From: Candidatus Thorarchaeota archaeon
GTDB lineage: Archaea > Asgardarchaeota > Thorarchaeia > Thorarchaeales > Thorarchaeaceae
DNA: 36,724 bases
Direction of reading: 5' to 3'
Assembly: GCA_016840385.1 (NCBI GenBank)
Contig: JAEOSL010000022.1
Coordinates: 1-36,724, forward strand
The notes below the pieces were generated by a model that was not told the origin of the DNA, did no database searches, and worked only from the letters and a program-made list of their open reading frames with translations. Position 1 is the stretch's first letter. Each line of letters opens with the position of its first letter. This document shows, in pieces, positions 8,417-15,864 of this stretch. The position numbers were made by a program, and so were the translations under genes.

Positions 8417-9489
8417 TCACGCTTCACTAGAAAGTTGGAGAGATCCAACATGTATTGTTTGTATTGATCTACAAGTGGAGGTTCAGTCTTGTCAAGAGCT
8501 CCTTGACCTTCAGCAAGGAGGTCAGTCATCATTTTACGAGCATATTCCAAAGCGCCAGACTCACGAAATACATCTCTGACTTTTTCTACTTCATCGGGTG
8601 TTAGATTGTCGTTTCCAAGATGCTTTTCCAAAATCTCCTTCTGTTCGGGAGTACCTAGATGGAGTGCTCCAAGAAGCAGCATTGTCTTCTTTCCTTCCTT
8701 GATATCACCATCTGTAGATTTTCCAGTGACCTTCACATCACCAAATGAGCCAAGGATATCGTCTTGAATCTGAAATGCTTGACCAATCTTTATTCCATAT
8801 TCACTGAGTGCATTCATTTGAGATTCTGATGCTCTTCCAATTGAGCCACCCATCAATAGTGATTTCTCAAGAAGTGCAGCGGTCTTCAATTGAATCATCT
8901 TCAGGTACATTTCTGGTGTCACATTGTCATCATTGATCATATTCATTTCTAGAAAGACACCCTCAATGATTTCTTCAAATCCCCGATGGTAATAATCTAG
9001 ACACTGCATGCCGACATCTGGATCAAGATTAGCAGTAGTGATTGCCAGGCCACCAAGATTGATGAGTGTGTCACCACCAAGAATTGCACAAGTCATACCA
9101 AAATGGATTGCTTTCTCATTATCATCCGATACGGTGGTTTTGTACAGTTTTTGATAGCGTGTGTGAAAGGTTGGACCACCACGTCGAGTGGCATCATGAT
9201 CAATCAGGTCATCATGAATTAGAGATGCATTATGGAGTATTTCCATTGAGCAGGCGACTTGGTACAGACTCTCATGGTCAATATCACCGCCAACTACCTT
9301 ACAACCAATAATAACAGCAATGGGCCTAAATCGTTTTCCGCCACGCATCAGGTATTCTTTGAGATTGCTATAGTATTCCTCATGTAGTGGGTATAGTTTC
9401 TTTCCTCGTTCTATTTTGGTATCAAGAAACTTCCCTAAGGCTTTGTTAACTGATGCGATTTCTCTCTTCAAGACCTCACTGAATGACAT
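8410..9489 (-). CDS. Polyprenyl (geranylgeranyl-type) diphosphate synthase
   Basis: ATG at 9489 is chosen because GGAGAG lies 8 nt upstream; an in-frame GTG at 9522 would add 11 residues. The product is 359 aa, the size of trans-isoprenyl diphosphate synthases. The first Asp-rich motif is DDLID in LIHDDLIDHDATRRGG, and the second is QIQDDILGSFGD. GGKRFRP near the N-terminus, and the segment starting GKSTDGDIKEGKKT, are further family hallmarks. The enzyme condenses IPP with allylic diphosphates to give the C20 or longer chains of archaeal ether lipids. Chain length cannot be set from sequence alone. A Tes-like radical SAM gene lies 4 kb away on the same strand, so two lipid steps are near each other. 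The upstream box GCTAAAAAGG (complement of about 9536-9545) may be the promoter. Confidence 0.92.
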   Translation of the reverse strand: MSFSEVLKREIASVNKALGKFLDTKIERGKKLYPLHEEYYSNLKEYLMRGGKRFRPIAVIIGCKVVGGDIDHESLYQVACSMEILHNASLIHDDLIDHDATRRGGPTFHTRYQKLYKTTVSDDNEKAIHFGMTCAILGGDTLINLGGLAITTANLDPDVGMQCLDYYHRGFEEIIEGVFLEMNMINDDNVTPEMYLKMIQLKTAALLEKSLLMGGSIGRASESQMNALSEYGIKIGQAFQIQDDILGSFGDVKVTGKSTDGDIKEGKKTMLLLGALHLGTPEQKEILEKHLGNDNLTPDEVEKVRDVFRESGALEYARKMMTDLLAEGQGALDKTEPPLVDQYKQYMLDLSNFLVKRDY

Positions 9490-9624
9490 GTGAAATACTC
9501 TCCAGCAACAACTAAGCCCCACAAGCTTTGGTGCTCCTTTTTAGCGTTTCTGAATTTGTCGATGAAAAGTTCAGGGATTAACGATGTAATAGGCAGATGA
9601 TGTCATAGAGAAAAATCACATTGC

Positions 9625-10539
9625 TCAATAGAATAATTTTCCTTTGAACACGACAACGCCAGTTCCACTTACCTTAACTTGCTCAATATTCTCTTGGTCT
9701 CCACGAACCTCAACGAATATTCTTCCGGGTCGTTCAACATAGTGTCCCTGCTCTACTATGATACTTGTCACAGGATGTGAGGGCTCCATGAACCCATACC
9801 TTATGATGTAGCTACCAAGACTCCCAGCAGCAGAACCAGATACTGGATCTTCATACACTCCCAGGGCAGGTGCAAAATGTCTAACTTGAGCATCGGAAGT
9901 GGGGTCTCTTGTATCCCTAGTGAAAACGCTTAATGAAACATAATCCGAGTCTTTCTGAAGTTCCTTCAATCGGTCCCAGTTTGGTTTGATACTGTCTAGA
10001 GACCGCATTGTTGATACAGGAATCATGAGATGCGGAGTTCCTGTGCTGATAGTTTGAATTGGGTTCGGAGAATGAAAATCAGCAAGTGACAGACCTAGTG
10101 CTTCCAAGTAATCTTTCGGGTCATAGGTTTCAAGAAACTTGGGTTGTTGATGCATGATCTGTATCTCATGTCGACCTGTTGATTCATTCTTCACAATCTC
10201 AATGTTCAGAACACCAGAGTTTGTTTCGATACTCACCATAGTCACATCGCCAATGACGTCGATCATACCTTCTCTAAGGAGAGCATGAAAGGCTGCAATT
10301 GTCGGATGACCAGAAAAATCAATCTCCCGCTTGGGTGTAAGATATCTGAACTTGAAGGTAGCAACTTCGGAACTTGATACAAACACTGTTTCTCTAGTGT
10401 TCATTTCCCGAGCGATTTTGTGGAACATTTCATCCTCTAGACGATCAGCCCCGAGAACCACAGAAGCCGGATTTCCACTAAAGGCAGTATCTGTGAATAC
10501 GTCAACATGAAAGATATCTAATTCACCGCTGTGTGTCAT
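9625..10539 (-). CDS. PhzF-family isomerase/epimerase-like protein
   Basis: The ORF has 304 codons from ATG at 10539. Family motifs are clear: FTDTAFSGNPASVV at the N-terminus, NTRETVFV with the conserved catalytic Glu, FSGHPTIAAFH, and the second-half DPVSGSAAGSLGSYI. PhzF proteins are two-domain diaminopimelate-epimerase-fold enzymes. PhzF itself isomerises a phenazine precursor, but most members have unknown substrates and nothing here suggests phenazines. There is no signal peptide. A TATA-like TTAATTAA (10573-10580) predicts a short leader of about 10 nt. The gene is divergent from the sugar-isomerase-like gene at 10648. Confidence 0.88.
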   Translation of the reverse strand: MTHSGELDIFHVDVFTDTAFSGNPASVVLGADRLEDEMFHKIAREMNTRETVFVSSSEVATFKFRYLTPKREIDFSGHPTIAAFHALLREGMIDVIGDVTMVSIETNSGVLNIEIVKNESTGRHEIQIMHQQPKFLETYDPKDYLEALGLSLADFHSPNPIQTISTGTPHLMIPVSTMRSLDSIKPNWDRLKELQKDSDYVSLSVFTRDTRDPTSDAQVRHFAPALGVYEDPVSGSAAGSLGSYIIRYGFMEPSHPVTSIIVEQGHYVERPGRIFVEVRGDQENIEQVKVSGTGVVVFKGKLFY

Positions 10540-10572
10540 TTAGCATCAACTATGACTCAGTTCCAATGTATG

Positions 10573-10580
10573 TTAATTAA
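10573..10580 (-). promoter_or_regulatory. TATA-like box of the PhzF-family gene
   Basis: The palindromic TTAATTAA lies 34-41 nt upstream of the ATG at 10539. That spacing would start the transcript about 10 nt before the gene. Confidence 0.4.
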
Positions 10581-10647
10581 GCATTGCATATGGTTTGCAA
10601 TATGTCAGTCCCAAAGTGATATAGGAATAGAGTGTAATTAGAAGAAT

Positions 10648-11865
10648 ATGACCATCAACATTGTCCCTTTCTTTTCAATTGTATCTCCAGAAGGTCTTGA
10701 AGAAGAAGTTCTGAAAGATATTGAGCAAGCTGGAGTTAGAATTAATAAAAGTGTGAAGGATATTCCAACTGGAGAACCAGTCTATCTCTTCATTGGAACC
10801 GGAGGAACTGAGAATGATGCAGCTACATTTCTCAAAATGTCGAAACTAGAACCTCCAATCATCATTCTTAGTTATGATGAACGAAACTCACTTCCCGCGG
10901 CAATGGAGATACGAGCATACTTGGAGAAGAAAGGTATTGAAGCCAGGATAGTTCACAAACCAATAGAACAACTTCACTCACTTCTTGGTAGATGGTCAAA
11001 GTATTCAGAAATTGCACAACAACTGAAAGGTAGTAAATTAGGAGTAATTGGCGAACCCTCATCATGGCTCATTGCATCAGGAGTTGACCCAGAATTGGTC
11101 AAACGGAAGTGGGGTTTGGATATCAGTAGTATTCCAATAAAAGCCCTGACAGAAAAATTACCTGAAGAAACAAGCCCAGAATTCACAAAGCATGTAAGTG
11201 AGTTTCAATCGTGTGCAGATAGCCAAGCAGTCGGTGATGAGGAAATTGCAAAAGCCGGAATCGTGGCTGAGAGGATTGCAAAAATCTCAGAAGAGAACAA
11301 TCTCGATGCTGTTTCTGTGCAATGCTTTACACTCCTGATGGAAACTAGCATCTCTGGATGTTACTCGTTGTCGTATCTCAACAACAAAGAAGATTTCGTA
11401 GCAGGATGTGAAGGAGATATTCCAGCAACCTTCACCTTGATGCTTTCCAAATTACTTACAGGAACTCCATCCTTTATGGCCAATGTCGCAAGTGTTGATC
11501 AGGAACTCAATTCTGCAGTATTTGCACATTGTACGATACCTACGAGCATAACTGAGAAGTATGAGATAACAAATCATTTCGAAACGGGAATGAGTGTTGG
11601 TGTTCGTGGCAAGTTACCATTGACAGAGGTAACGATAGTCAAAGTCTTTGGAGAAGATCTTAGTGATTATTGGGTTTCTGGGGGTACAATCATCGATAAT
11701 CTCGTGAACGATAAAGGTTGTAGGACGCAGATTCGAGTTGCTATGGATGAACCTGTTGATTATTTTCTGGAGGAGTCACTTGCGAATCACCACATTATAG
11801 TTCTAGGTGATTTGCAGCATGAGTTTGAAGGATTCTTTGAGTATATCAAGCATAATTGGAAATAA
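10648..11865 (+). CDS. L-fucose/L-arabinose isomerase-fold protein
   Basis: The ORF has 405 codons from ATG at 10648. The upstream ATATAGG box (about 10618-10624) would give an almost leaderless transcript, and there is no strong ribosome site. The N-terminal half has the alternating strand-helix pattern of this superfamily, with a glycine turn FIGTGGTEND. The second half has VQCFTLLM, VAGCEGDIPATFTLMLSKLLTG and MANVASVDQELNSAVFAHCTIP. These match the metal-binding core (Glu, Asp, His) and the C-terminal beta-barrel of L-fucose/L-arabinose isomerase-like proteins. At 405 residues it is shorter than classical fucose isomerase (about 590). The substrate is unknown, and a non-catalytic or different isomerase role is possible. 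Confidence 0.78.
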   Translation: MTINIVPFFSIVSPEGLEEEVLKDIEQAGVRINKSVKDIPTGEPVYLFIGTGGTENDAATFLKMSKLEPPIIILSYDERNSLPAAMEIRAYLEKKGIEARIVHKPIEQLHSLLGRWSKYSEIAQQLKGSKLGVIGEPSSWLIASGVDPELVKRKWGLDISSIPIKALTEKLPEETSPEFTKHVSEFQSCADSQAVGDEEIAKAGIVAERIAKISEENNLDAVSVQCFTLLMETSISGCYSLSYLNNKEDFVAGCEGDIPATFTLMLSKLLTGTPSFMANVASVDQELNSAVFAHCTIPTSITEKYEITNHFETGMSVGVRGKLPLTEVTIVKVFGEDLSDYWVSGGTIIDNLVNDKGCRTQIRVAMDEPVDYFLEESLANHHIIVLGDLQHEFEGFFEYIKHNWK

Positions 11866-11877
11866 TTCACTAGGCAT

Positions 11878-11886
11878 CTTAAATAG
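11878..11886 (+). promoter_or_regulatory. TATA box for the TPR microprotein-methyltransferase pair
   Basis: CTTAAATAG lies 45-53 nt upstream of the microprotein's TTG start at 11931. It predicts a transcript start near 11908, just before the GAGGTG ribosome site. Confidence 0.45.
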
Positions 11887-11930
11887 AAAGCATTCTCTTC
11901 TCAATCTGCGCAGTTGATGAGGTGGTTCTT

Positions 11931-12056
11931 TTGGTTGAGAAAATGGATGCATCTGAATGGCTGAATCTAGGTATTGACCTGCTACAGAATGCCAAGTATG
12001 AAGAAGCAGAAGAAGCCTTTGAGAAAGCCAAGGAATTCTTGGAGCGAGGAGATTAG
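11931..12056 (+). CDS. 41-residue TPR-like microprotein
   Basis: A TTG at 11931 follows GAGGTG (11919-11924) at 6-nt spacing. Translation gives MVEKMDASEWLNLGIDLLQN and then AKYEEAEEAFEKAKEFLERGD, with the stop at 12054-12056. This fits one tetratricopeptide repeat: W, LG, L, YEEA, AFEKA at the consensus spacing. The ATG at 11943 is an alternative start. The methyltransferase starts 4 nt after this stop, and its own ribosome site (GAGGAG, 12046-12051) lies in the last codons of the microprotein, so the two are probably translationally coupled. A single TPR is too short to act alone. It may dimerise or bind the methyltransferase or a partner, which is inference. Confidence 0.68.
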   Translation: MVEKMDASEWLNLGIDLLQNAKYEEAEEAFEKAKEFLERGD

Positions 12057-12060
12057 TCAA

Positions 12061-12699
12061 ATGACAGAATCTGGAATTCGTGATAGCTTACGAGCCAACC
12101 TGTTGGAGTTTACTCGAGAAGCATTCAAGATGCTTCCACAGATGGACAATCCTTCAATATTGGATATTGGTTGTGGAACGGGGATACAATCAATTGAGCT
12201 TGCTAAGTTGTGCAATGGACGTATCACGGCTATTGACATCGATATTCCAGCACTCGTTCTATTGCAGAGGAACATAAAAGAACGTGGACTCTCACATAGA
12301 TTTTCAATAAAGCAAGTATCAATGCTTGATCTTCAACACCTTGGAGAAACCTTCGATATCATTTGGGCAGAGGGGTCTATCTATGCGGTTGGTTTTGAGA
12401 GAGGAATTCGGGATTGGAAACAGCTTCTCAGAAAAGATGGCTATCTTGTGGTACATGATGAGGTTGATGCAATACCGACTAAATTGCAGATTATTAAAAA
12501 ATACGGGTACAAGGTAATTGGCCAGATTGAAGTATCTCATGAAGAATGGGAGAATAGATACTACAAACCACTCTTGAATGACTTGAGTACAAAGAAAATT
12601 TCTGATTCAGAATTTACCAAAATCCGAAAAGAAATTGATACCTTCAAGAGAACCAAAATGGGGTCAATATTCTTCATATTACAAAACAGGTCAGGTTGA
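12061..12699 (+). CDS. Class I SAM-dependent methyltransferase
   Basis: ATG at 12061 is chosen over longer in-frame options because GAGGAG lies 9 nt upstream and the longer form would read through the TPR microprotein in another frame. The product is 212 aa. SAM-binding motif I is ILDIGCGTGIQSIELA, motif II is ITAIDID, and the acidic-loop region is FDIIWAEGSIYAVGF followed by LRKDGYLVVHDEV. It resembles small-molecule methyltransferases (methyltransferase domain 11/25 types). The substrate is unknown. The C-terminal third is Lys-rich and helical. It forms an apparent two-gene unit with the upstream TPR microprotein and overlaps the convergent zinc-ribbon gene by 9 bp. Confidence 0.85.
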   Translation: MTESGIRDSLRANLLEFTREAFKMLPQMDNPSILDIGCGTGIQSIELAKLCNGRITAIDIDIPALVLLQRNIKERGLSHRFSIKQVSMLDLQHLGETFDIIWAEGSIYAVGFERGIRDWKQLLRKDGYLVVHDEVDAIPTKLQIIKKYGYKVIGQIEVSHEEWENRYYKPLLNDLSTKKISDSEFTKIRKEIDTFKRTKMGSIFFILQNRSG

Positions 12700-12858
12700 A
12701 ATCCGAAACAAGGATCTACATTTTCTGCAACGTACATGCCCACTTCTTGTGATATGCTCCTTTCGATAGGAAACCTTCTCACCACAATGAGGACATTCCG
12801 TGGAATATAGAACTGAATCAACATACCATAAGTGAGCAAAGTCACTGTACCGCCCCAT
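12691..12858 (-). CDS. 55-residue zinc-ribbon microprotein
   Basis: ATG at 12858 has a GAGGG ribosome site about 7 nt upstream; an in-frame TTG at 12876 is the alternative. The product contains ECPHCGEKVSYRKEH and VRCRKCRSL, two CxxC knuckles 17 residues apart, which is a standard zinc ribbon. It is basic near the C-terminus. Such small ribbons occur in transcription and translation factors and as nucleic-acid-binding adaptors. I do not recognise the family. An A/T box (ATTTATCTTT, about 12891-12900) could be its promoter. It overlaps the methyltransferase 3' end by 9 bp. Confidence 0.6.
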   Translation of the reverse strand: MGRYSDFAHLWYVDSVLYSTECPHCGEKVSYRKEHITRSGHVRCRKCRSLFRIST

Positions 12859-12962
12859 CACCAAACCCTCATCCAAATTATTCTCTTCGCGAAAGATAAA
12901 TGTTCTCTAAAGAAGAAGGTGGTGAGAAATGGGTCAATCTGGGATATGTAACCGATACTGCC

Positions 12963-13226
12963 CTATAGAATCCCACCCCAGAAGGTGACTATATACATAG
13001 CCTCCCCTGGAAAATACACAAGTATGGCATATGGTACTCGAACAACAGTCTTGGGTATATCACTTACCGGAGTCATTACTCCAATGTAGTCATATTCTTG
13101 GTCAGGGCCACCCAGATTCTCGGTAACTGCAGAGATCGCATAACTATCAGTCAGCCATGGAGACCATGCAAAGATAGCTATGACCGCGATAAACGCAATG
13201 AGCATACCTTGGCGTCGAGATATCAT
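12963..13226 (-). CDS. Small membrane protein, function unknown
   Basis: The ORF has 87 codons from ATG at 13226, with AAGGAAGTGA upstream as the ribosome site. A hydrophobic helix at residues 8-25 (MLIAFIAVIAIFAWSPWL) could be an N-terminal anchor or a signal. A second hydrophobic stretch (VPYAILVYFPG to VTFWGGIL) ends the protein. The middle is polar (NLGGPDQEYDYIG). I recognise no family. The structured noncoding region at 13301-13425 lies immediately upstream and could be its leader. Confidence 0.55.
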   Translation of the reverse strand: MISRRQGMLIAFIAVIAIFAWSPWLTDSYAISAVTENLGGPDQEYDYIGVMTPVSDIPKTVVRVPYAILVYFPGEAMYIVTFWGGIL

Positions 13227-13300
13227 TTATAGAATCACTTCCTTTCAACAGGGAGTATGACATCTTCTTCGTTTATGTATTTTGAAAAGGAATGAAAGGA

Positions 13301-13425
13301 AAAGGTGGCGAGAGTGCGGGAAATCGTGGTAGGAGGGGGGAGTTTCGTAATTGAGGGCATGTAACGAAAAACTAGCCCACACACTCGCCTATGCTATATG
13401 GAAAGGTTTGTTGCCCACAAACCCT
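13301..13425. ncRNA. Candidate structured noncoding RNA (strand uncertain)
   Basis: GGCGAGAGTGCGGG (13307-13320) pairs with CCCACACACTCGCC (13376-13389) at 12 of 14 positions. It encloses a second helix, AGTTTCGT with ACGAAAAACT. A third hairpin follows: GGTTTGT, loop TGCCC, ACAAACC (about 13405-13423). A TATA-like GTTTATGTA (13271-13279) would start a + transcript at about 13301, exactly at the stem. Alternatively, a box near 13437-13446 on the minus strand would make it a leader for the small membrane protein. It is more GC-rich than its surroundings. I cannot match it to a known RNA family. Confidence 0.4.
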
Positions 13426-13756
13426 CCAACAATTGTATATCATTGTCCTAACTTATTAAACTTATGCTCGGTTCAATGTTAATTAATCACTTTAAGAATA
13501 ATTTAACATTTTGGTGAATTGTACGAAATCTACTTGAAGAAGATGGAACAATTCATTAGAATACTCATAGAACGCGGTTTGAGATAAAGGGGGTATGCAC
13601 ATAAACAATGACCAAATTAACGTTGTTAATTTGCATGATATCATAATTAAAGCAAGCTTTACTCGTTTTACTTTTGTATCAAATGTGTTTTTAGTAGAAT
13701 AATTGAAAAAGAAAGAGATTGTGTGCCCATGAAAGGCACACATTTGTAGATTTGAT
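13426..13756. other. AT-rich noncoding region with several inverted repeats
   Basis: No convincing gene is present. It holds AATGTTAA/TTAACATT (13475-13482 and 13503-13510), a perfect 9-bp stem CAAATTAAC-gtt-GTTAATTTG (13613-13633), the palindrome ATGATATCAT (13635-13644), and the Tes-like gene's terminator hairpins. The inverted repeats are too frequent to be ordinary spacer, but no transposase or terminal repeat pair is evident. Confidence 0.4.
13705..13742 (-). terminator. Terminator of the Tes-like gene
   Basis: On the minus strand an 8-bp stem (TGTGTGCC with GGCACACA, 13720-13742) is followed by ATCTCTTTCTTTTTC. It lies 15 nt past the stop at 13757. A second small stem, ATTTGTA/TACAAAT, lies between the two. 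Confidence 0.6.
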
Positions 13757-15409
13757 TTACAAATCTTCAGAGGTGAATGGTTTGCTAATGCTATCCTCTT
13801 CGACCTTGCTGGGTTTGTGACCTTTACGCCACTCTTCCACAGGCTTCGAGAACTTATCTTCAACTCTGGACCTGTGGATTGTATTCATTGTGCAGAATGG
13901 AATAATCCTACCATCAGGTACTGCGTAGTTGATGTCACAATGCTGAATTCGCTCGAGATCAAAGTTGTATGGGTCTTGGAAGTGCATCATACCCAACATA
14001 ATGATACGTCTCATGAACTTAGCAAGCGAGTCATAGTCACCACGGTTGAGGAAAGCATTGAGAAGGTCCTTGAGAATACCCTTCTTCTTAATATGACGAG
14101 CTCCTGCAGCTAGTTTGGCCTTCGCCCTCTTACTAGCTCCTTTCTTCTCTTCAGCAAAGAGATTAGCGATACTCTCAAGCAAAACTAAGAACTTGTCAAC
14201 ATCAATCACGTCTGTGATAGGTGCATAGTCACCATCCTCATCAAAGAAGAGGAAAGTAGCCATTCCACAAGCAAAGTGACAGCTCAACTCAAGTTGAGGA
14301 CCACCCTTCATGAGACCGAGGGCACGACCAACAGGCATCATAGAGGGTACTGGGTACCAAGCATCTGCTGGAACCTTGCCATCAGTTTGTTCCTCAATCA
14401 AGTGGATTGCATCAGGGATTGTGATACGCATCTCTTTACGGGCTGCGTGATCAATACGACCGGTTATACTAACAGGTTGGAAGTTTACACTTCGGACAAC
14501 ATCTCTGTTTTCAATAGCAAATTTAATGATATCGCCAAGCTGATCCTCATTTACACCTCTAACAACAGTAGGTACGAGAACCAGTGATTCCATACCAACT
14601 TCACGAGCATGTTGTATTGCTTGTTTCTTTAATGGTAACAAGTCTGTACCTCGAGCGTCGAGATAGGGCTTTGGAGTAACACCATCAAACTGCATGTAAA
14701 TGGTAGATAGACCAGAATCGCGAAGCTCTTGCAAGTATTTCTTGCTCTTTCCAATCCTAATCGCATTACTGGCAATCTGAACATGTCTGAAACCAAGTTC
14801 CTTAGCCCATTTGATATACTGAGGTAAGTGCTTGCTAACAGTTGGCTCACCCCCAGCAAATTGTAGAGCAGGGGCAGGAATTGGAAGATTTCTTCGGAGG
14901 TTCCTCATCATTTCAAGGACTTCTTCTGGGTCAGGTTCGTATACGGTGCCACCTTCAGCAGCTACTGCGAAGCAGATAGGGCATCGTAGATTGCATCTAT
15001 TTGTAACATCAAGTAGGGCAAGTGCGGTATGTGATTTGTGCTCGGGGCATTGACCGCAGTCTTCAGGACATCCCTTCACTGATTCAGTTCGGGGATTATC
15101 AAGACCAACGGATTTGTACCACCATTTTTGTGCTCTCTTGAACATTTCAGCGTCGCCCCAGTAAATATCAATAAACTCCCCATGTGTTTCACAGGTCTTC
15201 TTGTACATGACCTTGCCATCATCTTCGTATAGAGTTGCATCAATGACATGAACTTCGTCATTGGTCAAGAAACACTCAGGGCAAATTGACTGAGTGACAT
15301 AGGGAAGTTCCTTTACTGGATACTTCTCCACATGATACCTAGAGAGATCACCGCCATCCTCGTGGGTGATTTCTTTCTCTGGTATTGGTTTGATTTCGTC
15401 TGTAGCCAT
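13757..15409 (-). CDS. Radical SAM protein, tetraether lipid synthase (Tes)-like
   Basis: ATG at 15409 has GGAG 9 nt upstream; an in-frame ATG at 15424 adds five residues, so the start is not settled. The product is 550 aa. It begins with a rubredoxin-like metal site (ICPECFL and KTCETHGEF). GCPEDCGQCPEH and the radical SAM motif CNLRCPIC (C139, C143, C146) follow, then FAGGEPTVSKHLPQYI, FQPVSITGRI and two later Cys clusters (LSCHFACGM, HCDINYAVPDGRIIPFC). This layout fits the family of the archaeal tetraether synthase (MJ0619-like), which joins phytanyl chains of two archaeol lipids. Related radical SAM paralogs share the layout, so Tes activity is likely but not proven. It acts at the membrane on lipids made from prenyl synthase products. 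A hairpin precedes the start. Confidence 0.75.
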   Translation of the reverse strand: MATDEIKPIPEKEITHEDGGDLSRYHVEKYPVKELPYVTQSICPECFLTNDEVHVIDATLYEDDGKVMYKKTCETHGEFIDIYWGDAEMFKRAQKWWYKSVGLDNPRTESVKGCPEDCGQCPEHKSHTALALLDVTNRCNLRCPICFAVAAEGGTVYEPDPEEVLEMMRNLRRNLPIPAPALQFAGGEPTVSKHLPQYIKWAKELGFRHVQIASNAIRIGKSKKYLQELRDSGLSTIYMQFDGVTPKPYLDARGTDLLPLKKQAIQHAREVGMESLVLVPTVVRGVNEDQLGDIIKFAIENRDVVRSVNFQPVSITGRIDHAARKEMRITIPDAIHLIEEQTDGKVPADAWYPVPSMMPVGRALGLMKGGPQLELSCHFACGMATFLFFDEDGDYAPITDVIDVDKFLVLLESIANLFAEEKKGASKRAKAKLAAGARHIKKKGILKDLLNAFLNRGDYDSLAKFMRRIIMLGMMHFQDPYNFDLERIQHCDINYAVPDGRIIPFCTMNTIHRSRVEDKFSKPVEEWRKGHKPSKVEEDSISKPFTSEDL

Positions 15410-15434
15410 AATATTTAGCTCCATAATAGAATAT

Positions 15435-15457
15435 TACCACCACTGAACAGGGTGGTA
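15435..15457 (-). promoter_or_regulatory. Leader hairpin upstream of the Tes-like gene
   Basis: On the minus strand TACCACC and GGTGGTA form a 7-bp stem with a 9-nt loop, 10-25 nt upstream of the two candidate ATGs. The GGTGGT that would serve the ATG at 15424 lies in the stem, while the GGAG for 15409 is free. A TATA-like CTTATATCC (about 15485-15493) would place the hairpin inside the transcript leader. Confidence 0.4.
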
Positions 15458-15525
15458 TTCAACGAGGGAAACGGATAAAATTAGGATATAAGTGATTCCC
15501 GATGTTTCAGAGTATGAAAAGTGAG

Positions 15526-15843
15526 CTATACAATCCACTCATCTTGGTCCAATGTTAGAACATACCCCTTGGTGAAACCACCACGAGCGAGAAGTTTAGA
15601 GTGACGTTGAATCTCAATCAAAGCAGGATCAGCCTTTCTTAGTTTCAGAAGTTCATCAATTGCTTCTTGGATGTCAACGAGTTCTTCGGTATCACCGGAT
15701 ACCAGAAACTCCTTTGCCTCTTCGACAATTTTCTGCCGGAGAAGGACGTCAAGTTCATCAGCTTTCGCAATTCGAATTTTAGGAGATTCACCTGTTTCAC
15801 GAATAATATCTGGTATCTTGTCTCGTACTAGTTTTTCTCCCAT
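15526..15843 (-). CDS. MazG-like nucleoside triphosphate pyrophosphohydrolase
   Basis: ATG at 15843 is chosen because AAGGTG lies 6 nt upstream; a GTG at 15852 is the alternative. The product is 105 aa. It starts GEKLVRDKIPDIIRETG, which is characteristic of a phosphoribosyl-ATP pyrophosphohydrolase/MazG-like family. The helix EEAKEFLVSGDTEELVDIQEAIDE carries the acidic residues (EExxE and DxxE pattern) that bind magnesium in this all-alpha fold. Such proteins hydrolyse NTPs to NMP and pyrophosphate, often as house-cleaning enzymes. It lies 21 nt after the zinc-finger gene, so the two are probably cotranscribed. Confidence 0.82.
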   Translation of the reverse strand: MGEKLVRDKIPDIIRETGESPKIRIAKADELDVLLRQKIVEEAKEFLVSGDTEELVDIQEAIDELLKLRKADPALIEIQRHSKLLARGGFTKGYVLTLDQDEWIV

Positions 15844-15864
15844 TGCAAACACCTTTCGATGATA

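Noticed and set aside
12929..12968. 13-codon ORF (MGQSGICNRYCPI) after a GGTGGTGA ribosome-like site
   Set aside because: It is too short to judge, and on the opposite strand the region is the promoter of the zinc-ribbon gene.
13595..13702. 35-codon + ORF starting MHINNDQINVVN
   Set aside because: The G-rich run is directly against the ATG with no spacing, and the ORF crosses a perfect hairpin; it is probably chance.
13492..13863. 123-codon minus ORF after the Tes-like gene
   Set aside because: It overlaps the Tes-like 3' end in another frame and runs through its terminator hairpins and AT-rich spacer.
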